In this document: positions 28,873-38,847 of the stretch, in pieces | How the letters are laid out: every line of letters begins with the position of its first letter | Position numbering within the stretch: the first letter of the stretch is position 1 | Source: Hydrogenophaga sp. | GTDB taxonomy: Bacteria > Pseudomonadota > Gammaproteobacteria > Burkholderiales > Burkholderiaceae_C | Assembly (NCBI RefSeq): GCF_019635465.1 | Contig: NZ_JAHBZK010000008.1 | Coordinates: 1-64,000, forward strand | Direction: 5' to 3' | DNA: 64,000 nt | The notes under the pieces: generated by a model | What the model saw: the letters and a program-made list of their open reading frames with translations, nothing else | Databases searched by the model: none | What the model was told of the DNA's origin: nothing | Program-made: the position numbers and the translations under genes

Positions 28873-28928
28873 GGTCCGTTGCGCCAGTGGCGCATCGGCA
28901 CAGCAGATCACTTCGACCGCTGCGGCCG

Positions 28929-29450
28929 CTACAGCCCCAGCGTCGACGCGGCAAAACCGGGTCGACCCTTGGCCCACCAGTCGTCCAGGCGCTCGTGCAG
29001 TGCCACGCGACGTTCGGCGCTGCGCTCGGCCACCACGACGCCATGCACGGGGTCCAGGCGCTCCATCGTCCAGCCCGGCGTCCAGATGGCACTGGGCAGC
29101 TCGTGCGCAGACGCATGGGGCACCGCGTGGGCTTCGATGAGGTGCGACCACGTCGTTCGCCATTGCACAAAGCGCGGATGCTTGCGCGCCATGACCTGAA
29201 AATCGCGCGCCATCAGGCGCATGCGGCGCCCCTGGTGCGCCCAGGCGTTCAGACCATCGATCACGCTGCGCTCGCCCAGAGGCCAGTCCGCGAAATCGTC
29301 ATCGGCCAGGATGATCAGGTTCCAGGCCTGCCCACCTGCCGCCGCCATCGCATCGCGCACCACACCCTCAAATGCCAGGCGCCCGACCAGCCGCCCCTCG
29401 GGCAGCTCCGGTATCGCGGGTGGCACCTTCTCAAGGTCTGAATCGGCCAT
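28929..29450 (-). CDS. conserved hypothetical protein paired with roxA
   Basis: The 173-aa soluble protein has no recognised family. It has an N-terminal acidic, proline-rich stretch (MADSDLEKVPPAIPELPEG), a strand LIILADDDFADWPLGERS, and a Trp/Arg-rich C-terminal half (RFVQWRTTWSHLIEAHAV). I start it at 29450 because GGAGG lies seven bases upstream. An alternative ATG at 29474 overlaps the roxA stop codon (ATGA) and would add eight residues. The tight coupling suggests a role near ribosome hydroxylation, but that is guilt by association only. Confidence 0.7.
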   Translation of the reverse strand: MADSDLEKVPPAIPELPEGRLVGRLAFEGVVRDAMAAAGGQAWNLIILADDDFADWPLGERSVIDGLNAWAHQGRRMRLMARDFQVMARKHPRFVQWRTTWSHLIEAHAVPHASAHELPSAIWTPGWTMERLDPVHGVVVAERSAERRVALHERLDDWWAKGRPGFAASTLGL

Positions 29451-29473
29451 CGGCTTTCCTCCATCAGGGGCCA

Positions 29474-30604
29474 TCAACGCTCGTCCGGCGCCAGTCTCAC
29501 CCACCCTGCATCGAACCAGTCTTTCAGGAGTGCCTGAGCGCCCTCGCTCGACCGCAGAACATCTCGCCCGGACAGGGCCCGCTGGTCTGCCAGCTTGCGC
29601 ATCAGGCGCGCATCCGCACCACCTGCGCGAAACCCTTCACCGTTGATGAACACGTGGCGATCGTCGTACATCATGCGGGTGCGACGGTCCAGGTGCAAGC
29701 CGCCAGGCACCCACGCCGTTGAAGGCTCATCAAACCAGGTGGATGGCTTGGGCTCCGTCAACACCTCGCCCAATGCCAGGTCCAGAGACTGCGGCTGGGC
29801 CAGCGCGCGCTGCAGGGCATCCATGGCGAATTGCCGCAAACCGGGCGGCATGCGCGCCGGTGATTCGGTCGCGGGCTGAGAGGGGTCGACGTAGAGGCGA
29901 CCGTCCTCGATGTCGTCGGCCAGGCGCTGCAACAGTTCTTCGGCCAGTCCACCCGCGTTCGGCGCACGAAAACCGATGGAGCAGGTCATGCAGTCCCCGC
30001 CGATGGCGTCGCCGTCGTGCGCCCAGCGTGGCGGCAGGTACAGCATGTCGCCGGGCTCCAGCACAAACTCCTGCTCGGGCACGAAATGGCTGAGGATCTT
30101 CAGCGGCACGCCCTCGCGCAGGCTCAGATCGGTCTGGCGTCCGATGCGCCACCGTCGCCTGCCCGTCGCCTGCAGCAGAAACACGTCGTAGCTGTCGAAG
30201 TGCGGGCCCACGCCCCCCCCATCGCTCGCCCAGGAGATCATGAGGTCGTCCAGACGGGCATCGGGGACGAAGCGAAACCGCTGCAGCAGCGCATGTGCCG
30301 CGTCCACGTGCAAATCGACGCCCTGCACCAGCAGCGTCCAAGCGGGGCGCGATCGCGGAGGCAGCGCCCGCGCGCCGAATGGACCGTGGCGCACCTTCCA
30401 GCTTTCGCCAGACCTGGCAATCAGGCGCGACTCCACGCCCTCTCGCGATGCCAGCTCGAACAATGCGCGCTGGTCAACCGGGGGCTTGAATCCGGCAATG
30501 GCCTGGCGGATCAGCAATGGCTTCTTTTGCCAGTGGCGGCGCATGAAGGCGGAGGGGGTCAGGCCGTTCAGCAAATCCAGCGGTGCGTCGATGCGTGTGC
30601 TCAT
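29474..30604 (-). CDS. roxA: 50S ribosomal protein L16 arginine 3-hydroxylase (JmjC/cupin oxygenase)
   Basis: The 376-aa Fe(II)/2-oxoglutarate oxygenase matches the RoxA/YcfD family (E. coli 373 aa), which hydroxylates an arginine of ribosomal protein L16. The 2-His-1-Asp iron triad is visible as His135 and Asp137 in VGPHFDSYDVFLLQ and His196 in LPPRWAHDGDA. A C-terminal winged-helix-like region follows the barrel. GACAAT-N6-ATG lies at the start with no Shine-Dalgarno. The start is only 14 bp from the divergent SlyD-like gene. Confidence 0.93.
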   Translation of the reverse strand: MSTRIDAPLDLLNGLTPSAFMRRHWQKKPLLIRQAIAGFKPPVDQRALFELASREGVESRLIARSGESWKVRHGPFGARALPPRSRPAWTLLVQGVDLHVDAAHALLQRFRFVPDARLDDLMISWASDGGGVGPHFDSYDVFLLQATGRRRWRIGRQTDLSLREGVPLKILSHFVPEQEFVLEPGDMLYLPPRWAHDGDAIGGDCMTCSIGFRAPNAGGLAEELLQRLADDIEDGRLYVDPSQPATESPARMPPGLRQFAMDALQRALAQPQSLDLALGEVLTEPKPSTWFDEPSTAWVPGGLHLDRRTRMMYDDRHVFINGEGFRAGGADARLMRKLADQRALSGRDVLRSSEGAQALLKDWFDAGWVRLAPDER

Positions 30605-30610
30605 GGGAGA

Positions 30611-30616
30611 ATTGTC
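30611..30616 (-). promoter_or_regulatory. -10-like GACAAT, six bases before roxA
   Basis: GACAAT-TCTCCC-ATG on the minus strand places a predicted start site at the ATG. The same 14-bp gap also contains the Shine-Dalgarno of the divergent SlyD-like gene, so the two controls overlap. Confidence 0.4.
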
Positions 30617-30618
30617 GG

Positions 30619-31182
30619 ATGAAATCCAAGGATCAAAATCGCATGGCGGTCTCGCCCCAATGCGTGGTGGCACTCACCTGGACACTCAAGGACACCCTGG
30701 GTGAAGTGCTCGACGAACTCGACGAGCCGGTGGAGTTTCTGGTCGGTGGCACCGATCTGCTGGCCAAGATCGAGGACGCACTGCAGGGCCACGAGGCCGG
30801 TGACCTGATCGATCTGCACCTGGAGCCCATTGATGCTTTTGGCGACTACGACGATCGCCTGCTGTTTCTGGAGCCGCGCGACCGATTTCCCGAGCAGCTC
30901 GAAGAAGGCATGGGGTTCGAGGGGCTGCCGCCAGGCTGCAATCCGAGCGCACCGCGCGATCGGCTGTACTTCGTGAGCGATATCTACCCGGACCACGTGG
31001 TGCTGGATGGCAACCACCCCTTGGCGGGCATTGCCATCCGCATCCATATCAAGGTGCATGCGGTGCGTGAAGCCACCATGGACGAGATCGGCGAGGGCTC
31101 CCTGGGCGCAGGCTTCTTCCGCACCCAGCTCGACGTGGACGACCCGTCGTCGACACCTCCGGTGCCCCCCACCTTGCACTGA
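30619..31182 (+). CDS. SlyD-like FKBP-type peptidyl-prolyl isomerase
   Basis: The 187-aa protein has the SlyD arrangement: an FKBP core split by an insert-in-flap chaperone domain (about residues 80-140). Core motifs include EVLDELDEPVEFLVGG, DLLAKIEDALQGHEAGD and GNHPLAGIAIRIHIKVHAVR. Unlike E. coli SlyD it lacks the C-terminal His/Cys-rich nickel-binding tail, ending in a short Pro-rich segment (SSTPPVPPTLH). It acts as a folding helper in the cytoplasm. I start it at 30619, with GGAGA eight bases upstream. An ATG at 30643 is the alternative. Confidence 0.87.
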   Translation: MKSKDQNRMAVSPQCVVALTWTLKDTLGEVLDELDEPVEFLVGGTDLLAKIEDALQGHEAGDLIDLHLEPIDAFGDYDDRLLFLEPRDRFPEQLEEGMGFEGLPPGCNPSAPRDRLYFVSDIYPDHVVLDGNHPLAGIAIRIHIKVHAVREATMDEIGEGSLGAGFFRTQLDVDDPSSTPPVPPTLH

Positions 31183-31192
31183 GTCTGGGAAT

Positions 31193-31216
31193 GCAGGCGC
31201 CAGACAAGGCGCCTGC
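31193..31216. terminator. hairpin between convergent slyD-like gene and dut
   Basis: A perfect 9-bp stem GCAGGCGCC / GGCGCCTGC with loop AGACAA ends two bases before the dut stop codon. It is placed to serve both converging transcripts. It lacks a U-tract, so intrinsic termination is uncertain. Confidence 0.5.
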
Positions 31217-31217
31217 G

Positions 31218-31667
31218 TCAACCTCGACCGGTAGAGCCGTAGCCGCCGGCGCCGCGTTCGCTTGAGCTTGAGAACTCGTCGACGAGATTGAACCGGGCTT
31301 GCACCACCGGCACGATCACCATCTGGGCGATGCGCTCCATGGGCTCGATGGTGAACGCAACCCCGCTTCGGTTCCACGCGCTCACCATCAGCTGCCCCTG
31401 GTAATCGCTGTCGATCAAGCCGACCAGGTTGCCCAGCACGATGCCATGTTTGTGCCCCAGGCCAGACCGAGGGAGGATCATGGCCGCGTAACCGGGATCG
31501 GCCAGGTGGATCGCCAGGCCAGTCGGCACCAATTGCCACGCGTTGGGCTGCAATGTCAGCGGCCCGTCCAGGCAGGCGCGCAGGTCCAGGCCCGCGCTGC
31601 CCGCCGTGGCGTACTGGGGGAGTTGATCCGCCATGCGCGGATCGAGAACCTTGACGTCAATGTTCAC
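31218..31667 (-). CDS. dut: deoxyuridine 5'-triphosphate nucleotidohydrolase
   Basis: The 149-aa trimeric dUTPase hydrolyses dUTP to dUMP, keeping uracil out of DNA and feeding dTMP synthesis. All five family motifs are present: [42 protein letters not shown] and the glycine-rich C-terminal [12 protein letters not shown]. The start is GTG at 31667, which restores the family's [10 protein letters not shown] beginning. A later ATG would cut it off. It begins 10 bp after the DctM gene and could be co-transcribed with the TRAP genes. Confidence 0.96.
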   Translation of the reverse strand: MNIDVKVLDPRMADQLPQYATAGSAGLDLRACLDGPLTLQPNAWQLVPTGLAIHLADPGYAAMILPRSGLGHKHGIVLGNLVGLIDSDYQGQLMVSAWNRSGVAFTIEPMERIAQMVIVPVVQARFNLVDEFSSSSERGAGGYGSTGRG

Positions 31668-31677
31668 GGCAACACGG

Positions 31678-33492
31678 TCACTTGTTTTCGTTCTTGATGG
31701 CGTCCTGCATCGCCTTCATCGGGTCTTCTTCCTTGCCCGCATCGTCTTTGGGTGGTTCCAGTCCTGGCGTTGCACTTTCACCTTCGGCCGGCGCATCGCC
31801 ACCCAGCGTCGGGGCCCCCATGCCCTCGTAGCCGCCCTCCGAAGGAGGCGCCATGTCGAGCAATAGATCGCGAACCTCTTCGTTGTTGAGCTTGACCTGC
31901 TTGGTCAGGCTGCCCGTCACGAGTTCAGGGTTGAACAGGATGACTGCCACCATGATCAGTTGCAGCACGATGAAGGCGATGGAGCCTTTGTAGATCTGCG
32001 TCGTTGTTACCGCAGGAATCAGCTTGCCCGTGACCTTGTCGGTGTAGTCCTGACGCGCGGCCACGCTGCGCAAGTAGAACAGCGCAAACCCGAACGGTGG
32101 CGTCAGGAAGGATGTCTGCATGTTCATGGCCAACAGCACACCGAACCAGATCAGGTTGATGTCCAGACGTTCGGCCACGGGCGCCAGCAGCGGAATCACG
32201 ATGAACGCGATTTCGAAGAAGTCGATGAACATGCCCAGCACGAACACCAGGAAGTTCACCACCAGCAAGAAGCCCAGCTGACCACCGGGCAGCTTGTCGA
32301 ACAGGTGCTCGACCCAGACGTGACCGTCGGCTGCGTTGAATGTGAAGCTGAAGACCGTCGAGCCGATCAGGATGAACAGCACGAAGATCGACAAACGCGT
32401 GCTGTTCTCCAGGGCTTCGCGCATCACCTTCATGGTCAGCGTACGACGTGCGCCGGCCATGATGAAGGCGCCCAGCGCGCCCATGGCGCCGCCCTCGGTC
32501 GGCGTTGCCAAACCCAGGAAGATGGTGCCCAGCACCAGGAAGATGAGCACCAGCGGCGGGATCAGAACGAAGGTCACCTGCTCGGCCAGGCGCGAAAGCA
32601 GACCCAGCCTGAACAGCTTGTTGATCAGCGCCAGTCCCAGCGCGAGGAACGAGCCCACGGTGATCGACATGATCACCACCTCGTCGCCACCAGGTGCAAT
32701 TTCGCGCCCGATCAACGGGTTGATGATGGCCTCGTGGTTCTGACTCCAGAGCCAGCTGGCAGCGCCGCAGATCAGGAAGAGAAGCAGCAAAGACACATGA
32801 CCCGACGCGCCGTTGGATTCGGTGTAGATGCGCGCCTCCTTGGGCAAGGCGGGCACCCATTTGGGCAGCACGACGGCCACGATGGCGATGAACACCAGGT
32901 ACAGGCCCACGAGCATGAGGCCTGGCAACAGTGCGCCGGCATACATGTCACCCACGGAACGACCCAACTGGTCGGCCAACACAATCAACACCAGCGAAGG
33001 CGGGATGGCCTGCGCCAGGGTGCCCGATGCCGTGATCGTGCCCGTGGCGATGGTGCGGTTGTAGCCATAGCGAAGCATGATGGGCAGGGAAATCAGCCCC
33101 ATCGAAATCACGGCCGCCGCCACAACGCCCGTGGTGGCAGCCAGCAAGGCACCCACCAATACGACCGCAACCGCCAAGCCACCGCGTACCGGCCCGAAGA
33201 CCTGGGCCACCGTGGCCAGGAGGTCTTCTGCCATGCGACTTCGCTCTAGGATGATCCCCATCAGGGTAAAGAAGGGAATGGCCAGCAGCGTTTCGTTCTG
33301 CATGATGCCGAACACGCGCAATGGCAGGGCCTGGAACAGTCCCGGCGGGAAGAGGCCGATCTCCATGCCAATGAAGCCGAAGAACAATCCGGTGGCAGCC
33401 AACGAAAAGGCAACCGGAAAGCCGGACAACAGGAATATCAACAGCCCCGCGAACAGCAGCGGGACAAACTGGTGGGTGATGAGTTCAATCAT
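31678..33492 (-). CDS. dctM: TRAP transporter large permease (DctM family)
   Basis: This 604-aa integral membrane protein of the DctM family forms the sodium-coupled translocation channel of a tripartite ATP-independent periplasmic transporter. It has many hydrophobic helices with the family loops [32 protein letters not shown] and [20 protein letters not shown]. It is longer than the typical ~430 aa. Part of the excess is a soluble insert in the first half (residues 180-290). Another part is a hydrophilic acidic C-terminal tail of about 75 residues ([18 protein letters not shown]...). Both features recur in TRAP permeases linked to TakP-like receptors. The DctQ gene lies 11 bp upstream. Confidence 0.92.
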   Translation of the reverse strand: MIELITHQFVPLLFAGLLIFLLSGFPVAFSLAATGLFFGFIGMEIGLFPPGLFQALPLRVFGIMQNETLLAIPFFTLMGIILERSRMAEDLLATVAQVFGPVRGGLAVAVVLVGALLAATTGVVAAAVISMGLISLPIMLRYGYNRTIATGTITASGTLAQAIPPSLVLIVLADQLGRSVGDMYAGALLPGLMLVGLYLVFIAIVAVVLPKWVPALPKEARIYTESNGASGHVSLLLLFLICGAASWLWSQNHEAIINPLIGREIAPGGDEVVIMSITVGSFLALGLALINKLFRLGLLSRLAEQVTFVLIPPLVLIFLVLGTIFLGLATPTEGGAMGALGAFIMAGARRTLTMKVMREALENSTRLSIFVLFILIGSTVFSFTFNAADGHVWVEHLFDKLPGGQLGFLLVVNFLVFVLGMFIDFFEIAFIVIPLLAPVAERLDINLIWFGVLLAMNMQTSFLTPPFGFALFYLRSVAARQDYTDKVTGKLIPAVTTTQIYKGSIAFIVLQLIMVAVILFNPELVTGSLTKQVKLNNEEVRDLLLDMAPPSEGGYEGMGAPTLGGDAPAEGESATPGLEPPKDDAGKEEDPMKAMQDAIKNENK

Positions 33493-33503
33493 GGCGCGCT
33501 CGC

Positions 33504-34103
33504 TCAGGCCTTGTTGTGAATGCCGACGGCTTCGGCCTGTGCGATGTCTTCCATCAATTGCTCGGCTTCATCCGGCTCCTTGTGAGCCAGAGGATCAGGC
33601 GCGCTTCCGGTCAGGAAGGCCACCCGCTTGATGAGCTCGCTCAAACCTTGAACCATGAGCACGGCGAACCCCACCGGAATGAGCAGGTAAACGGGCCAAC
33701 GGATCAGGCCGCCCGCGTTCGAAGACACCTCGCCCGACTCCCAGCCCCGCATGAAGACGGGCCAACCTTCGCGGAACATCAGTACGCAAAGAGGGAACAG
33801 AAACACCAGGATGCCGATGATGTCGATCCAGTTGCGCGTGCGCGCGCTGAACTTGGAAGACAGGAAGTCAATGCGAACGTGGACATTGCGCAGAAACGCA
33901 TAGCCGCCGCCCAGCATGAACACTGCAGCAAACAGGTACCACTGGACCTCAAGCCAGGCGTTGGAACTGACGCCAAACAGCTTGCGCACGATGGCGTTGC
34001 CTGCGCTGATGAGCGTCGCGGCCAGCACGAACCACATCATGAGACGACCGACCAGCTCGTTGAGGCGATCGATAAGGGCGGAGAGTGAGAGGAGGGCTTT
34101 CAT
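33504..34103 (-). CDS. dctQ: TRAP transporter small permease (DctQ family)
   Basis: The 199-aa protein has four hydrophobic spans (WFVLAATLISAGNAIVRK, WYLFAAVFMLGGGYAFL, IIGILVFLFPLCVLMF and YLLIPVGFAVLMVQGL). The DctQ signature VQWYLFAAVFMLGGGYAFLRNVHVRID sits in the middle. It pairs with the DctM channel and the periplasmic receptor. The ATG at 34103 is chosen because the upstream frame is not membrane-like. A terminator separates it from the receptor gene. Confidence 0.92.
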   Translation of the reverse strand: MKALLSLSALIDRLNELVGRLMMWFVLAATLISAGNAIVRKLFGVSSNAWLEVQWYLFAAVFMLGGGYAFLRNVHVRIDFLSSKFSARTRNWIDIIGILVFLFPLCVLMFREGWPVFMRGWESGEVSSNAGGLIRWPVYLLIPVGFAVLMVQGLSELIKRVAFLTGSAPDPLAHKEPDEAEQLMEDIAQAEAVGIHNKA

Positions 34104-34212
34104 GGAGACCCCAGGTAGTGGGAGCGCCGGGTGGCAAACCCGGCAGTCTAGCCGGCCAAAGGTTTGGTCAGCTGTTGGCTGACTGACGCCTTTGACAACG
34201 GACATGCCTCAG

Positions 34213-34235
34213 AAAAAAACCCCGCCGAGGCGGGG
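34213..34235 (-). terminator. intrinsic terminator between dctP and dctQM
   Basis: On the minus strand a 7-bp GC stem (CCCCGCC / GGCGGGG) is followed by seven T residues. It lies 22 bp after the receptor stop and before dctQ. Partial read-through here would make receptor mRNA more abundant than permease mRNA. Confidence 0.85.
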
Positions 34236-34256
34236 CGAGATGCGATCGACCGGGGC

Positions 34257-35336
34257 TTAGAGCTTGGCCGACTGCATGTAGCGGTCGAACTGCGCTTCGG
34301 TGAAGCGGAACCAGAGGTTCTGGTCGCGACGGAAGGCCGAGTAGTCGGCGTAAATCTTCTTCCAGTTCGGGTTGGTGTCGTTGAGTTCGGCATACACCGC
34401 CATCGACTCCTTGAAGGCCAGATCCATCACCGATTTCGGGAAGGCCAGCACTTTGGCGCCGTTGGCCACTAGGCGCTTGAGGGCCGCCGGGTTGCGTGCG
34501 TCGTAGCGAGCCTGCATGACCACGTGGGCGTGCGAAGCAGCGGCTTCAACGATGGCCTTGTTGTCGGGCGACAGGCCGTTGTAGGCCGCCTTGTTGACGT
34601 AGAACTCGAGCTGAGCGCCACCTTCCCACCAGCCGGGGTAGTAGTAGTTCTTGGCCACTTTGTAGAAGCCCAGCTTCTCGTCGTCGTACGGTCCGACCCA
34701 TTCCGTCGCGTCGATGGTGCCCTTCTCGAGCGCTTGATAGATTTCGCCGCCGGGGATGTTTTGCGGCACGCCGCCCATGCGCGTGAGCACCTTGCCGGCG
34801 AAGCCACCAATGCGCATCTTCAGGCCCTTGATGTCGGCCGCGCTCTTGATTTCCTTGCGGTACCAGCCGCCCATCTGGGCACCGGTGTTGCCACCCGGGA
34901 AGTTGACGATGTTGTACTGGTCGTAGAACTCGCGGAACAGCTTCATGCCATTGCCGTCGTACATCCAGGCGGTGAGCTGGCGGCTGTTGAGACCGAACGG
35001 AATGGCGGTGGCCATGGCGAACGTGGGGTCCTTGCCGAAGAAGTAGTACGGCGCGGTGTGGCCCATTTCAACGGTGCCGGCCTGAACCGCGTCCACGATA
35101 CCGAATGCGGGCACCAGTTCGCCAGGTGCATGCACGGTCACGTCGAACTTGCCGCCGGACATCGTCTTCACGGCGGTGGCGAACACCTCTGCGGCGCCGT
35201 GGATGGTGTCCAGTGCCTTGGGGAAGCTGGAGGTCAGGCGCCAGCGGATGGCAGCCTGCGCATGTACGGCAGGGGCCGCGCCTGCGGCGAGCACGCCCGC
35301 GATGCCCGCGTGCTTGATGAGGGAACGACGATCCAT
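34257..35336 (-). CDS. dctP: TRAP transporter periplasmic receptor, TakP/DctP family
   Basis: The 359-aa receptor starts at 35336 with a twin-arginine-like signal (MDRRSLIKHAGIAGVLAAG, cleavage near VHAQA). The mature part has the TRAP receptor pattern: RWRLTSSFPKALDTIHGAAE, the YFFGKDPTFAMATAIPFG block, and KGLKMRIGGFAGKVLTRMGGVPQNI, where the conserved Arg normally contacts the substrate carboxylate. DATEWVGPYDDEKLGFYK also follows. This branch includes TakP, which binds 2-oxo acids, so a carboxylate substrate is likely though not determined. SD GGAG lies 10 bases before the ATG. Confidence 0.92.
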   Translation of the reverse strand: MDRRSLIKHAGIAGVLAAGAAPAVHAQAAIRWRLTSSFPKALDTIHGAAEVFATAVKTMSGGKFDVTVHAPGELVPAFGIVDAVQAGTVEMGHTAPYYFFGKDPTFAMATAIPFGLNSRQLTAWMYDGNGMKLFREFYDQYNIVNFPGGNTGAQMGGWYRKEIKSAADIKGLKMRIGGFAGKVLTRMGGVPQNIPGGEIYQALEKGTIDATEWVGPYDDEKLGFYKVAKNYYYPGWWEGGAQLEFYVNKAAYNGLSPDNKAIVEAAASHAHVVMQARYDARNPAALKRLVANGAKVLAFPKSVMDLAFKESMAVYAELNDTNPNWKKIYADYSAFRRDQNLWFRFTEAQFDRYMQSAKL

Positions 35337-35511
35337 GTTGGTTTGACTCCGTGGTTGTGTTGCTTGTCCCGCTGCGAGGCAGCGGTTGCCAAAGCGGCCT
35401 GGGCATTCTAGGAAGGGGCTTTCGCCCCCCCTTGCGGGTTTTCCCTTGAAGCACGGGCTAACCCGCACCACCGTTCAGGCTTCTGTCAGCCAGCAGACCA
35501 TCCAAACACGC

Positions 35512-37443
35512 TCAGGCCACGGCCTTCAACCCCGATGCACCATCAAGCAGCGCGCCAAAGCGCTCGCGCACCGAGCGCTCGATGCCCTCCGCGTCGAGTC
35601 CTTGCAGGCTCAGCAGCTGGGCCGGGTCACCGTGCTCGATGAACACGTCGGGCAGTCCGAGCGACAGCACCGGCAAGGTCAGTCCTTCGGCTTGCAGGGC
35701 CTCCATCACGGCACTGCCGGCGCCACCCATGACACAGCCCTCTTCGACGGTGACGATGGCAGCATGGCTGGCCGCCATCTCGCGCAGCAGTTCGATGTCG
35801 AGTGGCTTTGCCCAACGCATGTTGGCCACGCTCACACCCAGCCGTTCTGCGGCGGCCAGGCTGGGATACAGCAGCGTGCCAAAAGCCAGAATGGCCACGC
35901 CGCGCCCTTTGCGTCTCAGCTCGCCTTTGCCAAAGGGCAGACCTTCCAGCGCTGTGGGCGGAACCACACCTTCGCCGGCCCCGCGCGGGTAGCGCACGGC
36001 GACCGGGTGATCCTGGGCGAACGCGGTGGACAGCAACTGCCGGCATTCGCCTTCGTCTGCCGGACAAGCCACCGACACATGGGGGATGCACCGCAGGTAC
36101 GCGATGTCATAGGCACCCGCATGGGTAGCGCCATCCGCGCCCACCAGTCCCGCGCGATCCAGTGCAAACACTACCGGCAGCTTTTGCAGTGCCACGTCGT
36201 GAATCAATTGATCGTACGCACGCTGCAGGAAAGTGGAGTAGATGGCCACCACCGGTTTGAGCCCTTCGCAGGCGAGCCCGCCGGCAAAGGTCACCGCGTG
36301 CTGCTCGGCGATGCCGACGTCGAAATAGCGATCGGGAAAGCGGCGCTCGAACTCCACCATGCCGGAGCCTTCACGCATTGCGGGCGTGATGCCGACCAGG
36401 CGCTGATCTGCCGCTGCCATGTCGCACAACCACTGCCCGAACACCTGGGTGAAGGTGGTCTTGGGCGGCTTCGCCGGTTTGGTCAGCCCCACCGCAGGGT
36501 CGAATTTGCCAGGGCCGTGATAAGCCACCGGATCGGCTTCTGCAAGCTTGTAGCCCTGCCCTTTCTTGGTGACCACATGCAGAAACTGCGGCCCCTCGTC
36601 GTTGTCGAGCAGGTTGCGGATGTTCTCCAGCGTCGGAACCAGCGAGTCCAGGTCGTGACCGTCGATGGGGCCGATGTAGTTGAACCCGAATTTTTCGAAC
36701 AGCGTGGCCGGCACGACCATGCCCTTGGCATGTTCTTCAAACCGTTTGGCCAGCTCGAACAAGGGCGGCGCTCCTTTGAGCACTTGTTTGCCCACGTGCT
36801 TCGCGGCGGCATAGAACTGTCCGCTCATGAGCTGCGCCAGGTAGCGGTTGAGCGCACCCACCGGCGGCGAAATCGACATGTCGTTGTCGTTGAGCACGAC
36901 CAGCAGGCGCGCGTTCGACACACCAGCATTGTTGAGCGCCTCGAAGGCCATCCCAGCAGTCATGGCGCCATCGCCAATGATCGCCACGCTGCGTCTGGCT
37001 TCGCCTTTGGCCTTGGCGGCCATGGCCATGCCCAGCGCGGCCGAGATGCTGGTGGACGAATGCGCCGTGCCGAAGGTGTCGTACTCACTCTCGTCTCGCC
37101 GCGGGAAGCCGCTGATGCCGCCCAACTGCCGCAGGCTCGCCATACCGGCACGACGCCCGGTCAGGATCTTGTGCGGGTACGTCTGATGGCCAACGTCCCA
37201 GACCAGGCGGTCGTCGGGCGTGTTGAACACATAGTGCAGTGCGATCGTGAGCTCAACCGTACCGAGATTGGAGCTGAGGTGTCCACCCGTTTGGGCCACG
37301 CTGTGCAACAGGAACTGCCTCAACTCGTTGGCCAGCGGCCCCAATTGCGCACGCGGCAGTCGGCGCAGATCGGCCGGCAGCCCGATGGACTCCAGCAGCG
37401 TGGTCGACTCGGGTTGCTGTGACGGGTTCTTCTTCGGATCCAT
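35512..37443 (-). CDS. dxs: 1-deoxy-D-xylulose-5-phosphate synthase
   Basis: The 643-aa thiamine-diphosphate enzyme condenses pyruvate and glyceraldehyde-3-phosphate at the entry of the MEP isoprenoid pathway. The ThDP/Mg site is visible as [18 protein letters not shown], then [19 protein letters not shown] and [15 protein letters not shown]. The conserved Glu for ThDP activation lies in [17 protein letters not shown], and [18 protein letters not shown] follows. The start at 37443 follows a GGTGGAGAA Shine-Dalgarno. ispA starts upstream on the same strand and the pair makes precursors for quinones and undecaprenyl carriers. The 175-bp gap to dctP has no obvious gene. Confidence 0.97.
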   Translation of the reverse strand: MDPKKNPSQQPESTTLLESIGLPADLRRLPRAQLGPLANELRQFLLHSVAQTGGHLSSNLGTVELTIALHYVFNTPDDRLVWDVGHQTYPHKILTGRRAGMASLRQLGGISGFPRRDESEYDTFGTAHSSTSISAALGMAMAAKAKGEARRSVAIIGDGAMTAGMAFEALNNAGVSNARLLVVLNDNDMSISPPVGALNRYLAQLMSGQFYAAAKHVGKQVLKGAPPLFELAKRFEEHAKGMVVPATLFEKFGFNYIGPIDGHDLDSLVPTLENIRNLLDNDEGPQFLHVVTKKGQGYKLAEADPVAYHGPGKFDPAVGLTKPAKPPKTTFTQVFGQWLCDMAAADQRLVGITPAMREGSGMVEFERRFPDRYFDVGIAEQHAVTFAGGLACEGLKPVVAIYSTFLQRAYDQLIHDVALQKLPVVFALDRAGLVGADGATHAGAYDIAYLRCIPHVSVACPADEGECRQLLSTAFAQDHPVAVRYPRGAGEGVVPPTALEGLPFGKGELRRKGRGVAILAFGTLLYPSLAAAERLGVSVANMRWAKPLDIELLREMAASHAAIVTVEEGCVMGGAGSAVMEALQAEGLTLPVLSLGLPDVFIEHGDPAQLLSLQGLDAEGIERSVRERFGALLDGASGLKAVA

Positions 37444-37459
37444 GTGACGGTTCTCCACC

Positions 37460-38359
37460 TCAGGAGCTTCGCTGCCCGACCCAATCGGCCAAGGCGTGCA
37501 GGGTGCCCGGTTCGGCCAGGCCCGAGCGATCCAGCGCGTCGTGGGCGCGGCACAGCACCGTGTCCGCGTATTGCTGTGCCGGCGCGAGCCCCATGAGAGA
37601 AACAAAGGTGGGCTTGTCGGCCGCCGCATCCTTGCCCGCGGTCTTGCCCAGCGTGGCGGAATCGGCGGTCACATCCAGGATGTCGTCCACCACCTGAAAA
37701 GCCAGACCGAGGCAGGCACCGAATTCGGCCAGGGCCGCCTGCGCAGCTTCGGACGGCTGGCCCGTGGCGGCGCCCATGGTCACGCTGGCCTGCAGCAGCG
37801 CCCCCGTCTTGCGACGGTGCATGGCCTCAAGCTCGGCAAGCCCCAAGGCCAGGCCGACGCTGGCCAGGTCGACGGCCTGGCCTCCAGCCATGCCGTCAGC
37901 GCCTGCGGCGCGCGCCAGGAGCCTGCACAGGCGCGCTCCCAGCGCGTCGGGCATCTCGGGGTCGCCGGGCACCAGAATCTCGAACGCCAGGGCCTGCAGG
38001 GCATCACCCGCCAGCAGCGCCTGCGCCTGACCGAACTTCACGTGCACCGTGGGTTTGCCACGTCGGAGTACGTCGTCGTCCATGCATGGCATGTCGTCGT
38101 GCACCAACGAGTAGGCGTGGATCAGTTCCAGTGCGCAGGCGGCGCGCATCGCCGCCGGCCGATGGCCCTGCACGGCCTCGCAGGTGGCCAATGCCAGCAA
38201 GGGGCGCAAGCGCTTGCCCCCATCGAGCACGGCATAGCGCATGGCATCGCCCAGACCCGCCGGTGTGTCCTGGGGTACCCAGGCCGACAAGGCCGATTCC
38301 ACCAAGGCCTGCTGCGCCGCGCGCCAGGCCACGAACGAGGTCATGTCGGGCGCGTTCAT
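37460..38359 (-). CDS. ispA: (2E,6E)-farnesyl diphosphate synthase
   Basis: The 299-aa prenyltransferase condenses IPP with DMAPP and GPP to make farnesyl diphosphate. It shows the first Asp-rich motif ([22 protein letters not shown]), the [31 protein letters not shown] second motif, and GGKRLRP near residue 53. Its ATG at 38359 overlaps the xseB stop (ATGA). dxs follows 16 bp after its stop, so xseB-ispA-dxs is a coupled operon, a common arrangement in proteobacteria. Confidence 0.96.
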   Translation of the reverse strand: MNAPDMTSFVAWRAAQQALVESALSAWVPQDTPAGLGDAMRYAVLDGGKRLRPLLALATCEAVQGHRPAAMRAACALELIHAYSLVHDDMPCMDDDVLRRGKPTVHVKFGQAQALLAGDALQALAFEILVPGDPEMPDALGARLCRLLARAAGADGMAGGQAVDLASVGLALGLAELEAMHRRKTGALLQASVTMGAATGQPSEAAQAALAEFGACLGLAFQVVDDILDVTADSATLGKTAGKDAAADKPTFVSLMGLAPAQQYADTVLCRAHDALDRSGLAEPGTLHALADWVGQRSS

Positions 38360-38607
38360 GCGCCGTCCCACGGCTTGGTCTGCCCTGCCTCGAAAACCTG
38401 AATCTGCTGTTCAACCGCCTGAAGGCGCTCGCGGCAAAAGGCCAGCAACTCGGCACCTCGTTGGTAACGTTGCAGCAACTGATCCAGTGGCAATTGGCCG
38501 GCATCGAGCTGGGCCACCAGGGCTTCGAGCTCCTGCAATGCGGCTTCGTAGCTGTCGGCCACCGGGACGGTGGCTGCCTTGGAAGTGCGTGCGGACGAGG
38601 TGGACAT
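38356..38607 (-). CDS. xseB: exodeoxyribonuclease VII small subunit
   Basis: The 83-aa helical subunit has the XseB core [25 protein letters not shown] followed by a second helix ([23 protein letters not shown]). It joins the XseA large subunit, not present here, to make the single-strand exonuclease. It is the first gene of xseB-ispA-dxs. Confidence 0.94.
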   Translation of the reverse strand: MSTSSARTSKAATVPVADSYEAALQELEALVAQLDAGQLPLDQLLQRYQRGAELLAFCRERLQAVEQQIQVFEAGQTKPWDGA

Positions 38608-38707
38608 GGGCGCAAGGTGCCGGGCCCGTCAAGCGGGGCCCGTGACAAACCGGTCATTCTAGCGGGGTACCCCCACCACACCACCCTGCAGTGCTTCCCC
38701 CCGCGGG

Positions 38708-38713
38708 TACAAT
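38708..38713 (+). promoter_or_regulatory. -10-like TACAAT upstream of the Rieske oxygenase
   Basis: TACAAT in the 262-bp divergent gap would start transcription near 38720, about 150 bases before the coding start. No good -35 is seen at 17 bp. It leads into the structured leader listed next. Confidence 0.35.
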
Positions 38714-38737
38714 CCGGCCTCTTTTTTTTCGAAACGA

Positions 38738-38847
38738 CGGACCTTTCGGGTCCGGAGGGACGCACCACTTCACCCATCCCGCGCGAATTCGTCTGACGAG
38801 CACAGCGCTGGGGGCTGGCAACAGCCCCACCTGCCCCTTCATAGGGG
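38738..38847 (+). promoter_or_regulatory. structured 5' leader with three hairpins
   Basis: Three stem-loops lie between the putative promoter and the Rieske gene. The first is CGGACC-TTTCG-GGTCCG (38738-38754). The second is GGGGCTG-GCAA-CAGCCCC (38811-38828, a seven-base-pair stem with a GNRA tetraloop). The third is CCCCT-TCAT-AGGGG (38834-38847), ending 22 bases before the ATG. The last two arms are C- and G-rich and could pair alternatively. I cannot match it to a known riboswitch class. Confidence 0.4.

Noticed and set aside
28880..28893. TGCGCC-AGT-GGCGCA repeat after bamC as a terminator
   Set aside because: Stem of six with no T-tract on either strand; probably chance in GC-rich DNA.
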